From Bacteroidota bacterium (GTDB taxonomy: Bacteria; Bacteroidota; Ignavibacteria; Palsa-1295): 14,831 bases of DNA. The position numbers were made by a program, and so were the translations under genes. The stretch lies in contig JANYDV010000280.1 in NCBI GenBank assembly GCA_025363505.1, positions 1 to 14,831 on the forward strand, read 5' to 3'. The notes beneath the pieces are model-generated. The model saw nothing but the letters and a program-made list of their open reading frames with translations, did not search any database and was not told the origin of the DNA. Shown in pieces: positions 1-6,634 of this stretch. Position 1 is the first letter of the stretch, and every line of letters starts with the position of its first letter.

Positions 1-23
1 GAAACCGGACGTTTGCGCAAGTC

Positions 24-54
24 GATTGGTACGCGATGCCTGGCCGTACCAATC
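24..54. repeat. Perfect 10-bp inverted repeat
   Basis: GATTGGTACG at 24-33 is repeated as its exact reverse complement CGTACCAATC at 45-54, with an 11-base spacer. It could form a hairpin on either strand or be an operator. A short T-rich stretch follows on the plus strand (TCTTTCC), but this is too weak to call a terminator with confidence. No neighbouring gene is identified, so its role is open. Confidence 0.55.
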
Positions 55-334
55 TTTCCTACACTGCGCGACTAGGGAGGACCACGCGCATCGAGCATCA
101 CCATCGTTGTCCGTTTGGCAGCCTTCGCGGCTCTGAAGCAAGCGCGGAGCCATCTGACAGATTTAGGCCTGCAAAACGTCGAAGGGGAGAGAACCTTCAC
201 GTAGCTCAAAGCCCTGAAATTTGCGAACAGGCCTCGCCCAGCTCAGCGCTAGCACGGCCCGCACGGCCTTGAATGCGAGGTCGCCCGGCAGGGCCCAGCC
301 ATTGCCGGAAAGCCGCCGCAGCCCTCCCGGCACC

Positions 335-405
335 TCAGCCTTCCCGGTTGGCGTGGGTGATCAGTTCCTTAACGAGCGGGTTGGGAAAGGTGCGGCGGGG
401 TGTGA
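335..405 (-). pseudogene. Possible 3' end of a LysR-type regulator gene, truncated at the junction
   Basis: The minus-strand frame that stops with TGA at 335-337 encodes a tail reading ITPRRTFPNPLVKELITHA and then NREG. The pattern of Pro-Asn-Pro-Leu-Val followed by an amphipathic helix is reminiscent of the last residues of LysR-type transcriptional regulators. The coding sequence upstream of it would lie beyond base 405, where composition switches and the frame soon meets a stop, so the gene would be cut by the junction. The resemblance rests on about 25 residues only and could be chance. Confidence 0.25.
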
Positions 406-494
406 TCGCAAAAAATCTCTCCTTTATCGAAGTTTACACCACAAAAGATGTAACCGATGAAGCAAAACTATTGCTTGAAGTTATCGATAAATAA
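405..494 (+). pseudogene. 3' end of an unidentified gene, cut at the composition junction
   Basis: From about 405 the plus strand reads in frame to a TAA at 492-494, giving the last 29 residues (IAKNLSFIEVYTTKD, then VTDEAKLLLEVIDK). The amino-acid make-up, a strand-like stretch followed by an acidic amphipathic helix, is that of a normal protein C-terminus, and codon use matches the genes further right rather than the GC-rich block. Upstream of 405 the same frame continues into improbable Arg/Pro/Ser-rich sequence, so the 5' part of the gene is missing from this contig or displaced. I do not recognise the family. Confidence 0.45.
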
Positions 495-886
495 ATCACG
501 TGGGGTTGGTTTTGCAAAAAAGTCAATTCGTTCTATAGTAACAATGAATATCGCTCCCTTGGGATGAATTCTTCCATTATGGAATAACTCTGTGAAGTTC
601 TGATTTGATTCCGTGAGTCATTGGAATTTTCAGTATTTGCTTTGAGTTAAATTTTTGAGAAGTTAATTTTAGTCATTCCATAAATCAATTGTCACAATTA
701 TGAAGAATCGCCTTCAGATAGTATTATTTTAGCCTGCTTTTGTGAAGGTTTTTAGAACGCTGTCGATTCTGAGGGTAAACCGAGGGAAATGGATTAGCCG
801 ATAAATAATTTCGTAAGTTTTTTTATTGCTGATACACACCTATTTAGCAATAAAATTTACTCGTTGGTATTGGTGTTCTATTTGGT
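495..886. other. AT-rich intergenic region with several short dyads
   Basis: About 390 bases with no credible reading frame on either strand. It holds small symmetrical elements: TTCCA-TTA-TGGAA at 572-584, AATTGT-C-ACAATT at 687-699, and a perfect 10-bp inverted repeat at 821-855 listed separately. No clear sigma-70 or Bacteroidota-type promoter and no strong GC-rich terminator could be assigned. It must contain the transcription start for the gene at 887, or be the leftover of genes lost near the left junction. Confidence 0.5.
821..855. promoter_or_regulatory. Perfect 10-bp inverted repeat upstream of the AtpZ-like gene
   Basis: TTTTATTGCT at 821-830 and its exact reverse complement AGCAATAAAA at 846-855 flank a 15-base spacer. 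The right arm ends 31 bases before the start codon at 887. It could be an operator or a leader hairpin; the stem is AT-rich (3 G/C pairs of 10), which argues against a strong intrinsic terminator. Confidence 0.4.
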
Positions 887-1219
887 ATGACCGACAAGAA
901 ACAAGAACCATTAAGCAAAGAAGAGATTGAGCGCATTGCCCAGCAAGAGGCATCGGCATCAATCTTCGGAGCGAACTCGCCTAATAAAGATCGAGACGAA
1001 AAAGATTATCGCGAGGCGATGCAGCAGAATGCGCCCTATCTGACGCTTGGCATACAGATGGCATTTACTGTCGCGCTGGGTGCCGGAATTGGATGGTGGC
1101 TTACTGATCGAACCGGTAATTCGCTTTGGTTGGGTCTATGCGCAGGTCTCGGAGCGGTGATGGGTTTAGGATACTTTATTCTTGTGGTACTCAGGATGGA
1201 GAAGATGAAAAAGAAGTAA
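887..1219 (+). CDS. AtpZ/AtpI-like small membrane protein (F-ATPase accessory type)
   Basis: A 110-residue protein with a charged cytoplasmic N-terminus (residues 1-48) and two membrane helices at about 50-72 and 79-102, joined by a short loop W70-W-L-T-D-R-T-G-N-S. A glycine-rich first helix ending in G-x-G-x-W followed by L-x-D, and a second glycine-rich helix before a basic tail, are the pattern of the AtpZ/AtpI family, which assists assembly of the F0 c-ring or cation supply to the F-type ATP synthase in the inner membrane. Length fits the family. Normally such genes lie directly before atpB; here the next gene is an unrelated lipoprotein, so it is an orphan copy. No good Shine-Dalgarno precedes the ATG. 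Family assignment is from pattern only; a general two-helix membrane protein is the alternative. Confidence 0.7.
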   Translation: MTDKKQEPLSKEEIERIAQQEASASIFGANSPNKDRDEKDYREAMQQNAPYLTLGIQMAFTVALGAGIGWWLTDRTGNSLWLGLCAGLGAVMGLGYFILVVLRMEKMKKK

Positions 1220-1264
1220 AAATTTCATTGGAAACAATACCTGAATGACGAGGGTTGTTTCTGA

Positions 1265-1276
1265 ACGATTAATCGT
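1265..1276. promoter_or_regulatory. 12-bp perfect palindrome just before the lipoprotein start
   Basis: ACGATTAATCGT is a perfect palindrome ending 7 bases before the ATG at 1284. A second, wider dyad overlaps it: ATGACGA at 1245-1251 against TCGTCAT at 1273-1279. This looks like a protein-binding site or a leader hairpin, and it speaks for the start at 1284 rather than at 1245. Confidence 0.35.
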
Positions 1277-1283
1277 CATCATT

Positions 1284-2519
1284 ATGCAAAAACAGGTCAT
1301 TGTGTTCTTCTTGCTTTTAAGCACTATTCTTTCAGCGTGTTCAAAGGATCCGCTTTCTCCATTACCTACTTTGGCGACTCATAAGCTGGAATTGAAGCCT
1401 GATACACTTCGTGGGCAAATATTCCAAAATTTGAGTGTCTTGGCAAGGATCGAGGGTGTTCCGTCGAGTGATATTTTCTACGGATGGGATTATGGCGATA
1501 GTAACAGTAGTAACTCTAATTCTCAATATGGCACAACTCATATCTATAATAATCCCGGTCGTTATACACTTCATGCAAAGGCATATCAATATTTTGTAGA
1601 TACTCTTTTAGCTGAGGACAGTATCCCTGTTTTTATAACAGAGCCGTTAGCATCGGTACGTTTGCTCCCCAAAATTTTAGATACTATCATTTCAGCGAAT
1701 ATTGATGGCAATATAAAAGGACTGATTATTCTTGGATTAGAGATGCCACTTAATTCTTCAGATAGAATTATTTCTACTCATATTACAGGTGTACGATTTG
1801 ATACGGTCTTTGCTTATCGTGAGTCTCCGTACAATAACTTTCAAAGTTTCTATTTCTCCTTCCCACGAATAGGAATATATACTGTCGCCGTAGAAGTGAA
1901 AAAAGCTAATGGTGATATTTATGGAAGAGATACTTCGACAGTGATTATCCGGTTGCCTTCGGTGACCTCTGTAACATTACAGGGTATGTCAAAAGTATCG
2001 GTCATGCTCAATATTGATTCTGCCGATGCACTGTTTCATTCTCCGGGTTTTAAGAATCCATTATCCTTGGAGTTGCCATTTGTGAACTTGACGCCCTACC
2101 ACTATTCGTGGTCAGGAAATAATTTTGCATTTTCTTATCGTCAACAAAGCACCGGAGGCGGAGTTTTTATTGATAATGATGAGCAGATCGCAGGGGTGAT
2201 AGCTCCTGATTTCCAGACTATTACCTCGACCACCGTGAGTGTCAATGATACGAATTATTCTGGCACGACTTCATTCCGATCTACTTGGGGATATATGCTG
2301 CGAAATTTGAGGTTGGTTTCTGTAACCGACAAACAAATTATATATGCTGCATTTGACGAACCAACAAATAACTATAGCTCGAATGTTCATTTTGACTTTA
2401 CATTCCAAAACTATCCCTCAGAACAAGACTGCGCAAACCCGATAACGGTATTGGCACATATCCTGGGAGGGCAGCTTAAAAAAAATCCGAGTGCGTATCT
2501 TATCTTTTGGAAAAATTGA
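1284..2519 (+). CDS. PKD-domain lipoprotein of unknown function
   Basis: The ATG at 1284 gives a 411-residue protein with a classic lipoprotein signal: MQKQ, a hydrophobic stretch, and the lipobox L16-S-A-C19, so it should be lipid-anchored on the outside of the inner membrane or in the outer membrane. The in-frame ATG at 1245 would add 13 residues ahead of the signal and is less likely. Residues 35-115 form a PKD-like beta-sandwich: W68-D-Y-G-D72 and H86-x-Y88-x-x-P-G-x-Y94 are the usual motif pair. The remaining 290 residues are Ser/Thr/Asn-rich and beta-like with no motif I recognise and no catalytic signature. PKD domains usually mediate binding to proteins or polysaccharides; the actual ligand cannot be read from the sequence. 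It ends 6 bp from the convergent zinc-ribbon gene. Confidence 0.75.
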   Translation: MQKQVIVFFLLLSTILSACSKDPLSPLPTLATHKLELKPDTLRGQIFQNLSVLARIEGVPSSDIFYGWDYGDSNSSNSNSQYGTTHIYNNPGRYTLHAKAYQYFVDTLLAEDSIPVFITEPLASVRLLPKILDTIISANIDGNIKGLIILGLEMPLNSSDRIISTHITGVRFDTVFAYRESPYNNFQSFYFSFPRIGIYTVAVEVKKANGDIYGRDTSTVIIRLPSVTSVTLQGMSKVSVMLNIDSADALFHSPGFKNPLSLELPFVNLTPYHYSWSGNNFAFSYRQQSTGGGVFIDNDEQIAGVIAPDFQTITSTTVSVNDTNYSGTTSFRSTWGYMLRNLRLVSVTDKQIIYAAFDEPTNNYSSNVHFDFTFQNYPSEQDCANPITVLAHILGGQLKKNPSAYLIFWKN

Positions 2520-2525
2520 GGTGGG

Positions 2526-2846
2526 CTAATTCCTCTTAAAATTCATCCCTTGAAATCTGGGTTGGATTGGTTTTTCTACTCGTCGTTCATCGAAGATCGT
2601 TTCTAAGGCTTTGCGCGCTTTGCTGTAGCCGCCCTGGAGGAACTGGGTGCCTTCTTCCAATTGGATGCACAAGCAATGGGTGCAACCGCGAAAACCCTGA
2701 TCGGAAAAAAGTGCCATTGTGAAAGCGCGTTTGCACTTCGGGCATTTCTCCGGCAATCGCTTTACCCAGCCGAACTCTTTATCATAGAATTCTCCGCTGC
2801 TGTCAAATTGTAGTTTCGTCCTATTATCAGGTCGTGGTGGTCGCAT
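2526..2846 (-). CDS. Small zinc-ribbon protein, function unknown
   Basis: A 106-residue soluble protein with C35-P-K-C38 and C55-T-H-C58 (plus C60), the two Cys-x2-Cys knuckles of a zinc ribbon separated by 16 residues. The N-terminus is basic and proline-rich (MRPPRPDNR) and the C-terminal half is a charged, probably helical segment. Zinc ribbons of this kind bind nucleic acid or protein partners; no enzymatic motif is seen. It lies 63 bp downstream of the hpnD-like gene on the same strand, with an AT-rich dyad in the gap, so it may be the last gene of that operon or have its own control. It converges with the lipoprotein gene, leaving 6 bp between stops and no visible terminator. Its link to isoprenoid chemistry, if any, is unknown. 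Confidence 0.65.
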   Translation of the reverse strand: MRPPRPDNRTKLQFDSSGEFYDKEFGWVKRLPEKCPKCKRAFTMALFSDQGFRGCTHCLCIQLEEGTQFLQGGYSKARKALETIFDERRVEKPIQPRFQGMNFKRN

Positions 2847-2852
2847 AGGTGC

Positions 2853-2885
2853 TTATCAATTGTATAAATAATATACAGTTGATAA
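2853..2885. promoter_or_regulatory. Long AT-rich dyad at the start of the zinc-ribbon gene
   Basis: TTATCAATTGTATA (2853-2866) and TATACAGTTGATAA (2872-2885) are inverted repeats matching at 13 of 14 positions around the 5-base spacer AATAA. The dyad ends 6 bases before the ATG of the minus-strand gene (2846), where a ribosome-binding site would lie. It could be an operator for a dimeric repressor or a leader hairpin that masks translation. It is too AT-rich and lacks a U-tract in the right place for a standard terminator. Confidence 0.45.
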
Positions 2886-2909
2886 AGAGGATGTTAAAAA
2901 AAGATAGGA

Positions 2910-3848
2910 TTAGCTTCCCCGTCGTTCTCTGAAGATAACGCTTGAAAACCAAAACCGGAAGGCGATCAGGAGTTTGTGTGGGGTACTGACGGCAATACGT
3001 TTGCTGAAGACGTCGTATTCGGCAAGTTCGATCTTGCGGAGCAATCGGAAGTAGATCGCGTCCATTATTTGTGCGGCGAAGAGTGTGAAGCGTTCGCCTT
3101 TGCCTAAACGTGCTCGCGCTGACTGATAGTAGTCACGAGCTCGCGCGACCTCAAACTTCATTAGATTAATAAACGGTAAATTGTATTTGCCATCAATGAT
3201 GTCTTGTTCGCTCACGCCGAAACGATCAAGGTCTTCACGGGGAATGTAGATGCGCCCCATCAAGGCATCTTTCTTGATGTCGCGCAGGATATTGGTCAGT
3301 TGTAACGCCGTCCCAAGATCGATCGCGTATTCTTTTGTGCTCTCAAACTTATATCCAAAAATTTCGATGGTGATAAGCCCGACGATACTCGCAACAGCGT
3401 AACAATACTCGTTGAGTTCTTCAAAAGTATTATAGCGGGTTTTTATAAGATCCATTTCGACACCATCGATGAGTGTCAGAAAATATTGCTTGGGAATCTT
3501 GAATCGTAAAATAACTTTGTAAAGATTCTTGAGGATGGGATGCTTCGAAGTACCGGCATAACATTTATCAACTTCGATGCGCCACCAATCAAGACGTACC
3601 TTCTTTTTCTCGATGGTAACGTCGACTTTTTGATCAATGCCGGGAATATCTAACGGCAAATCTTCATCAACAAGATCATCAGTATAGCGGCAAAATTCAT
3701 AAACTGATTGTAATGCGACACGCTCGTCTTTTGGTAAGAGCGAAAACGAGTAGAAAAAATTACTTTTGCCTTCGGATGCAGTAATAGGTGGAAGGGGTTC
3801 TTCCAAAAAGATAGATTCGGCGCTATGTGTTGGTCTCGATGAATTCAT
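2910..3848 (-). CDS. hpnD: Presqualene diphosphate synthase-like protein (squalene/phytoene synthase family)
   Basis: A 312-residue all-alpha prenyl synthase. The first aspartate-rich motif is D57-D-L-V-D61, following SNFFYSFSLLPK and ending helix E-F-C-R-Y-T; the second is N186-I-L-R-D190-I-K-K-D194, followed by GRIYIP. Both bind the Mg2+-diphosphate of farnesyl diphosphate. Length fits the family. Gene order and sequence style match HpnD, which condenses two farnesyl diphosphates to presqualene diphosphate in the HpnCDE route to squalene. It starts 4 bp after the hpnC-like gene, so the two are surely co-transcribed. The alternative is CrtB-type phytoene synthase, which shares the same motifs; the tandem partner makes HpnD more likely. 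A linker at about 64-85 rich in charged residues is somewhat longer than usual. Confidence 0.75.
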   Translation of the reverse strand: MNSSRPTHSAESIFLEEPLPPITASEGKSNFFYSFSLLPKDERVALQSVYEFCRYTDDLVDEDLPLDIPGIDQKVDVTIEKKKVRLDWWRIEVDKCYAGTSKHPILKNLYKVILRFKIPKQYFLTLIDGVEMDLIKTRYNTFEELNEYCYAVASIVGLITIEIFGYKFESTKEYAIDLGTALQLTNILRDIKKDALMGRIYIPREDLDRFGVSEQDIIDGKYNLPFINLMKFEVARARDYYQSARARLGKGERFTLFAAQIMDAIYFRLLRKIELAEYDVFSKRIAVSTPHKLLIAFRFWFSSVIFRERRGS

Positions 3849-3852
3849 TTAC

Positions 3853-4719
3853 TCAGCTTTTACTGGCTCGCACCAGCATAGACTGTAACAGCACGAATAA
3901 TCGTTCTCGTTTCGTCAGAGTTTGCCTTATTTGGAAAGAATTACCACCCGTGTTTTGGATTTTTTGAATGAGCCTCCGCGCCGAATGAATAACCGCCCGC
4001 AGCTCGAAACCAAGCCTCCCACCAACCAACTCTGGAAGTGACGATCCTCTGTCAATCATTGCTTCCACTCTTTTTAGCTCGAAGAGTGATAATAAACTTA
4101 GTTTATTAATATCCGGATTTGAGGAAGGGGTAATTTGGAATACCTCCCAGTCGTCTTTTGGGAAGTAATATCTCTCATTTTCTAGGTCTTCTTTGATATC
4201 TTGAATGAAATTCAGCAATTGAAGCCCCGTGCAGATCTCATTAGATAACGCTATCAAATGTTGGTCTTTATGCCCGAAAAGTGCTAGAACTAACTCCCCG
4301 ACCGGGTCCGCCGAACGGGCAGTGTACCAGCGGAGATCGTCGAATGTTTGGAAATGAACATCGCCTTTTGCATCAAAATCGAATGCTTCGAGTAGCTTAA
4401 AGAGTGGTGCAGTGGGTAAGTGCCGTTCCGTTATGGTATTAGCGAGCGCAATGAACACCGGATGTTCGGGTTCGCGCCCATCGAGCATCGATTGAAGTTT
4501 GCTGCGCCAATCGTCAAGTAGTGCACAGCGCTCCTGGGCTGATCGAAACGGCAAGTCGGCAAAATCATCCGCAGTTCGCATAAACGCATAGAGCGCAAAG
4601 AAATGATGCCGCAGTGCTTTGGGTATCAGTACTGATCCGACCGGAAAATTCTCATAATGGGTCGCCATCCGGCGGCACTCGGCATAGGCGTTTTCGAGCG
4701 AATGTGTGGTATTTTGCAT
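3853..4719 (-). CDS. hpnC: Hydroxysqualene synthase-like protein (squalene/phytoene synthase family)
   Basis: A 288-residue protein from the ATG at 4719 (a GTG at 4737 would add 6 residues; neither has a strong ribosome-binding site). It has the fold-defining motifs of the family: R48-T-A-D51-D-F-A-D55, S136-A-D-P-V-G141, and Q173-D174-I-K-E-D178 followed by ERYYFP. The RTADD-x-AD form and the start around H21-Y-E-N-F-P-V (substrate helix) fit HpnC, which converts presqualene diphosphate to hydroxysqualene. It is the first gene of the minus-strand pair and is immediately followed by hpnD. The third gene of the pathway, hpnE (FAD-dependent hydroxysqualene reductase), is absent from this window. 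It diverges from the cupredoxin gene across about 165 bp. Confidence 0.72.
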   Translation of the reverse strand: MQNTTHSLENAYAECRRMATHYENFPVGSVLIPKALRHHFFALYAFMRTADDFADLPFRSAQERCALLDDWRSKLQSMLDGREPEHPVFIALANTITERHLPTAPLFKLLEAFDFDAKGDVHFQTFDDLRWYTARSADPVGELVLALFGHKDQHLIALSNEICTGLQLLNFIQDIKEDLENERYYFPKDDWEVFQITPSSNPDINKLSLLSLFELKRVEAMIDRGSSLPELVGGRLGFELRAVIHSARRLIQKIQNTGGNSFQIRQTLTKRERLFVLLQSMLVRASKS

Positions 4720-4825
4720 TGCGAAATATGCAAACACTCATTTATTTTATAAATGCCCGCCAAACGAGTGAGAAAGTAACAATGGCTCCGGAAGGCATTT
4801 CCTCGGAGCAAACCAAAAATCTCCG

Positions 4826-4833
4826 TATTTTTG
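4826..4833 (+). promoter_or_regulatory. Weak Bacteroidota-type -7 promoter motif
   Basis: TATTTTTG matches the TAnnTTTG -7 consensus of Bacteroidota sigma factors and lies 51 bases before the cupredoxin start. No matching TTG -33 element is seen at the right distance upstream, so the call is tentative and depends on the organism belonging to that group. Confidence 0.2.
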
Positions 4834-4884
4834 TAATCTAAGTATCAGAGCGAGTGCGTTTTAATTACATTATATTAAAAAGAG

Positions 4885-5691
4885 ATGAATACTTCTATTA
4901 CACGAAAACTTTCTTATTTACTTTCTTTATTCCTTATTGTTGCTCTTGTGAGCTGCGGTAAAAAGAAAGAAGATGACGATGATGCAGGCGATGCAAAAGA
5001 TGGCGCCGCAACGACGGTTGCAACCGTTGATATGGCTAACGGTGCTACGATCAGCGGTATGATTAAAATCGATGGTGCTGTTCCGGCAGGCAAGCCGATC
5101 GCCATGGATGCCGATCCTGTTTGTAAAGCTGCTCACTCAGCACCGGTGATGGCAGATCATTGGATGGTTGGTTCTGCAGGTGAAGTTGCGAATACTTTTG
5201 TCTATATTAAAGACGGTCTGGGGGGTGCAACCTATGCCGCTCCGGCATCAACGTTTACCATTAACCAACAAGGTTGTCAGTATGACCCACACATTTTTGG
5301 TGTGATGGTCGGTCAGAAGATCGAAATTAAGAATTCCGATCAAACGATGCATAATATCCATGCACATGGAGAAAAGAACGAACAGTTCAATGAAGGGCAA
5401 CCTGCTGGAACCCCTGTCAAAGAGAAAGTTCTTGATAAAGAAGAAGTAATGATCCCGATCAAATGTGATGTTCATGGCTGGATGAATTGCTATGCCGGTG
5501 TCTTGAAACACCCATTCTTTGCTGTCAGCGGTAAAGATGGCAAGTTTGAGATCAAAGGTGTACCACCTGGAACATATACCGTTACCGCTTGGCATGAAAC
5601 CCTCGACGGCAAAGGTATGTCGGTTGACCAGAAGATCACTGTTGCTGCCAAAGACAGCAAGACTGTTGACTTCTCGTTGAAGGGTCAGTAA
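4885..5691 (+). CDS. Amicyanin-type cupredoxin lipoprotein with carboxypeptidase-regulatory-like domain
   Basis: A 268-residue exported protein. The lipobox L21-V-S-C24 follows a hydrophobic signal; an acidic/lysine-rich linker comes next. Residues 50-80 look like a beta strand domain (GATISGMIKIDG), and the cupredoxin core carries H156-N-I-H and C194-D-V-H197-G-W-M200. The Cys-x2-His-x2-Met spacing is that of amicyanin, so H156, C194, H197 and M200 are likely type-1 copper ligands. The C-terminal 55 residues (GKDGKFEIKGVPPGTYTV) resemble a carboxypeptidase regulatory-like beta fold. Placed directly before oxidase subunits II and I, it is a likely periplasmic electron carrier to the CuA centre, or a copper donor for it. 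It is separated from coxB by a strong terminator-like hairpin. Electron donor and redox role are inferred from context, not shown. Confidence 0.8.
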   Translation: MNTSITRKLSYLLSLFLIVALVSCGKKKEDDDDAGDAKDGAATTVATVDMANGATISGMIKIDGAVPAGKPIAMDADPVCKAAHSAPVMADHWMVGSAGEVANTFVYIKDGLGGATYAAPASTFTINQQGCQYDPHIFGVMVGQKIEIKNSDQTMHNIHAHGEKNEQFNEGQPAGTPVKEKVLDKEEVMIPIKCDVHGWMNCYAGVLKHPFFAVSGKDGKFEIKGVPPGTYTVTAWHETLDGKGMSVDQKITVAAKDSKTVDFSLKGQ

Positions 5692-5708
5692 GATCGTATT
5701 ATAGTTAT

Positions 5709-5736
5709 AAGCCCGCATCGCTATGCGGGCTTTGTC
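5709..5736 (+). terminator. Intrinsic terminator after the cupredoxin gene
   Basis: An 8-bp perfect GC-rich stem, GCCCGCAT (5711-5718) and ATGCGGGC (5723-5730), with the tetraloop CGCT, followed by TTTGTCGTTTT. Flanking AA/TT extend the stem by two pairs. It lies 18 bp after the cupredoxin stop and 38 bp before the coxB start, so it either ends the cupredoxin message or lets part of it read through into the oxidase genes. Confidence 0.75.
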
Positions 5737-5773
5737 GTTTTCGTCTGTTCACTTTTATTTGAGCCTATCACTG

Positions 5774-6613
5774 ATGAACTTGAGTATGAAGCGTGGAATA
5801 CAATGGCTATGCGCGGTAGCGTTGGCAGTACTGCCAAGTGCGGTCGCGGCGCAAGCTGTCAAGGCAAAATACCCTGATCACCACTGGTATTCTTGGTGGA
5901 TGAATATCCTGCCGGATAATGCCAGTACCTATGCGTCGAAGATCGATGATATGTTCGATCTTATCTTATGGATCACCTTGATCGTTTTTGTATTAGTCGA
6001 GGCGGCGTTAGTGTATTTTCTCTGGAAGTACCGCTCCAAACCCGGTAGAAAAGCGATCTATTATCATGGCAATAACCGCCTTGAAATAATGTGGACAGCT
6101 ATCCCGGCAATGATATTGGTGTTCCTTGCTATCTTTAGTAATAGTTTGTGGTCTGAGATCAGAAGTCCAAATCGTTTTCCGAAAGATGCGCCTGTTATTC
6201 GTATCTCACCGCGCCAGTTCCAATGGGATATTACCTATCCCGGTCCCGATGGTAAGTTTGATACACCGGATGACATCAATACAATCAACCAGTTGTATCT
6301 TGCTCTGAATGAACCTGTGCAGATTAAACTGCTTGCACAAGATGTGATCCATAGCTTTTTCGTGCCGGAGTTCCGAATCAAACAAGATGCTGTACCCGGA
6401 ATGCAGACGGCAGTTTGGATCAACCCGACAAAAGCCGGAGAGTATGAAATAGCCTGCGCTGAGCTTTGTGGGCTTGGGCATTATCGGATGAAAGGGTATG
6501 TGCACGTGATCGCCCGCGATTCGCTCGATCGCTGGAAAACAGCACAAGCCCCGGCACCGGTTGCTGAGGCAGCTCCCACGGCGACAACCGATTCGTCGAA
6601 GACATCGAAATAA
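5774..6613 (+). CDS. coxB: Cytochrome c oxidase subunit II
   Basis: From the ATG at 5774 a 279-residue protein; an earlier ATG at 5723 lies inside the terminator stem and is not used, and the ATG at 5786 (MKRGIQWLC) is an equally good start of the signal peptide, which ends at about AVAAQA. Two membrane helices follow (DDMFDLILWITLIVFVLVEA, and RLEIMWTAIPAMILVFLAIF), then a periplasmic cupredoxin domain with the complete CuA site: H193, C228-A-E-L-C232-G-L-G-H236-Y-R-M239. It receives electrons from a periplasmic carrier and passes them to subunit I. No cytochrome c domain is fused. The C-terminal 25 residues are Ala/Pro/Thr-rich and disordered. It sits 33 bp before coxA. Confidence 0.95.
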   Translation: MNLSMKRGIQWLCAVALAVLPSAVAAQAVKAKYPDHHWYSWWMNILPDNASTYASKIDDMFDLILWITLIVFVLVEAALVYFLWKYRSKPGRKAIYYHGNNRLEIMWTAIPAMILVFLAIFSNSLWSEIRSPNRFPKDAPVIRISPRQFQWDITYPGPDGKFDTPDDINTINQLYLALNEPVQIKLLAQDVIHSFFVPEFRIKQDAVPGMQTAVWINPTKAGEYEIACAELCGLGHYRMKGYVHVIARDSLDRWKTAQAPAPVAEAAPTATTDSSKTSK

Positions 6614-6634
6614 CTCATCACTATAGATTGTCAT

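Larger units (their letters stand above)
1..405. other. GC-rich block of foreign composition, no intact gene
   Basis: This stretch is far richer in GC than the rest (45 of 60 bases in 241-300, against 18 of 60 in 601-660). Open frames exist on both strands but are short, arginine/proline/alanine-rich and unlike a known family. On the minus strand a frame ending at 335-337 is followed at 333 by an overlapping GTG-started frame running to a TAA at 163-165 (56 residues); I do not recognise it. The change to AT-rich sequence occurs near 400-410. Because it lies at the window edge it may be a degraded mobile or transferred segment, or a chimeric assembly join. Nothing here looks like tRNA or rRNA. 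Confidence 0.5.

Noticed and set aside
36..494. Plus-strand open frames at 36-272, 221-460 and the first part of 273-494
   Set aside because: Arg/Pro/Ser-rich, low-complexity translations in GC-rich DNA with no family resemblance; only the tail of the last one from about 405 looks coding.
1245..1283. Upstream ATG of the PKD lipoprotein
   Set aside because: It would put 13 extra polar residues before a perfect lipoprotein signal and cover the palindrome at 1265-1276.
4614..4841. Open frames over the hpnC start on both strands (4614-4841 plus, 4626-4811 minus)
   Set aside because: They overlap the hpnC-like gene and do not resemble any protein family; they are frame shadows.
5248..5718. 156-codon minus-strand open frame over the cupredoxin gene
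   Set aside because: It is antisense to a gene with clear copper ligands and shows no motif of its own.
5756..5761. TATTTG before coxB as a Bacteroidota -7 promoter element
   Set aside because: The two spacer bases of TAnnTTTG are missing, and it stands too close to the start for a normal leader.
5723..5773. Start of subunit II at the ATG in 5723
   Set aside because: The ATG is the right arm of the terminator stem and the added 17 residues are not part of a signal peptide.
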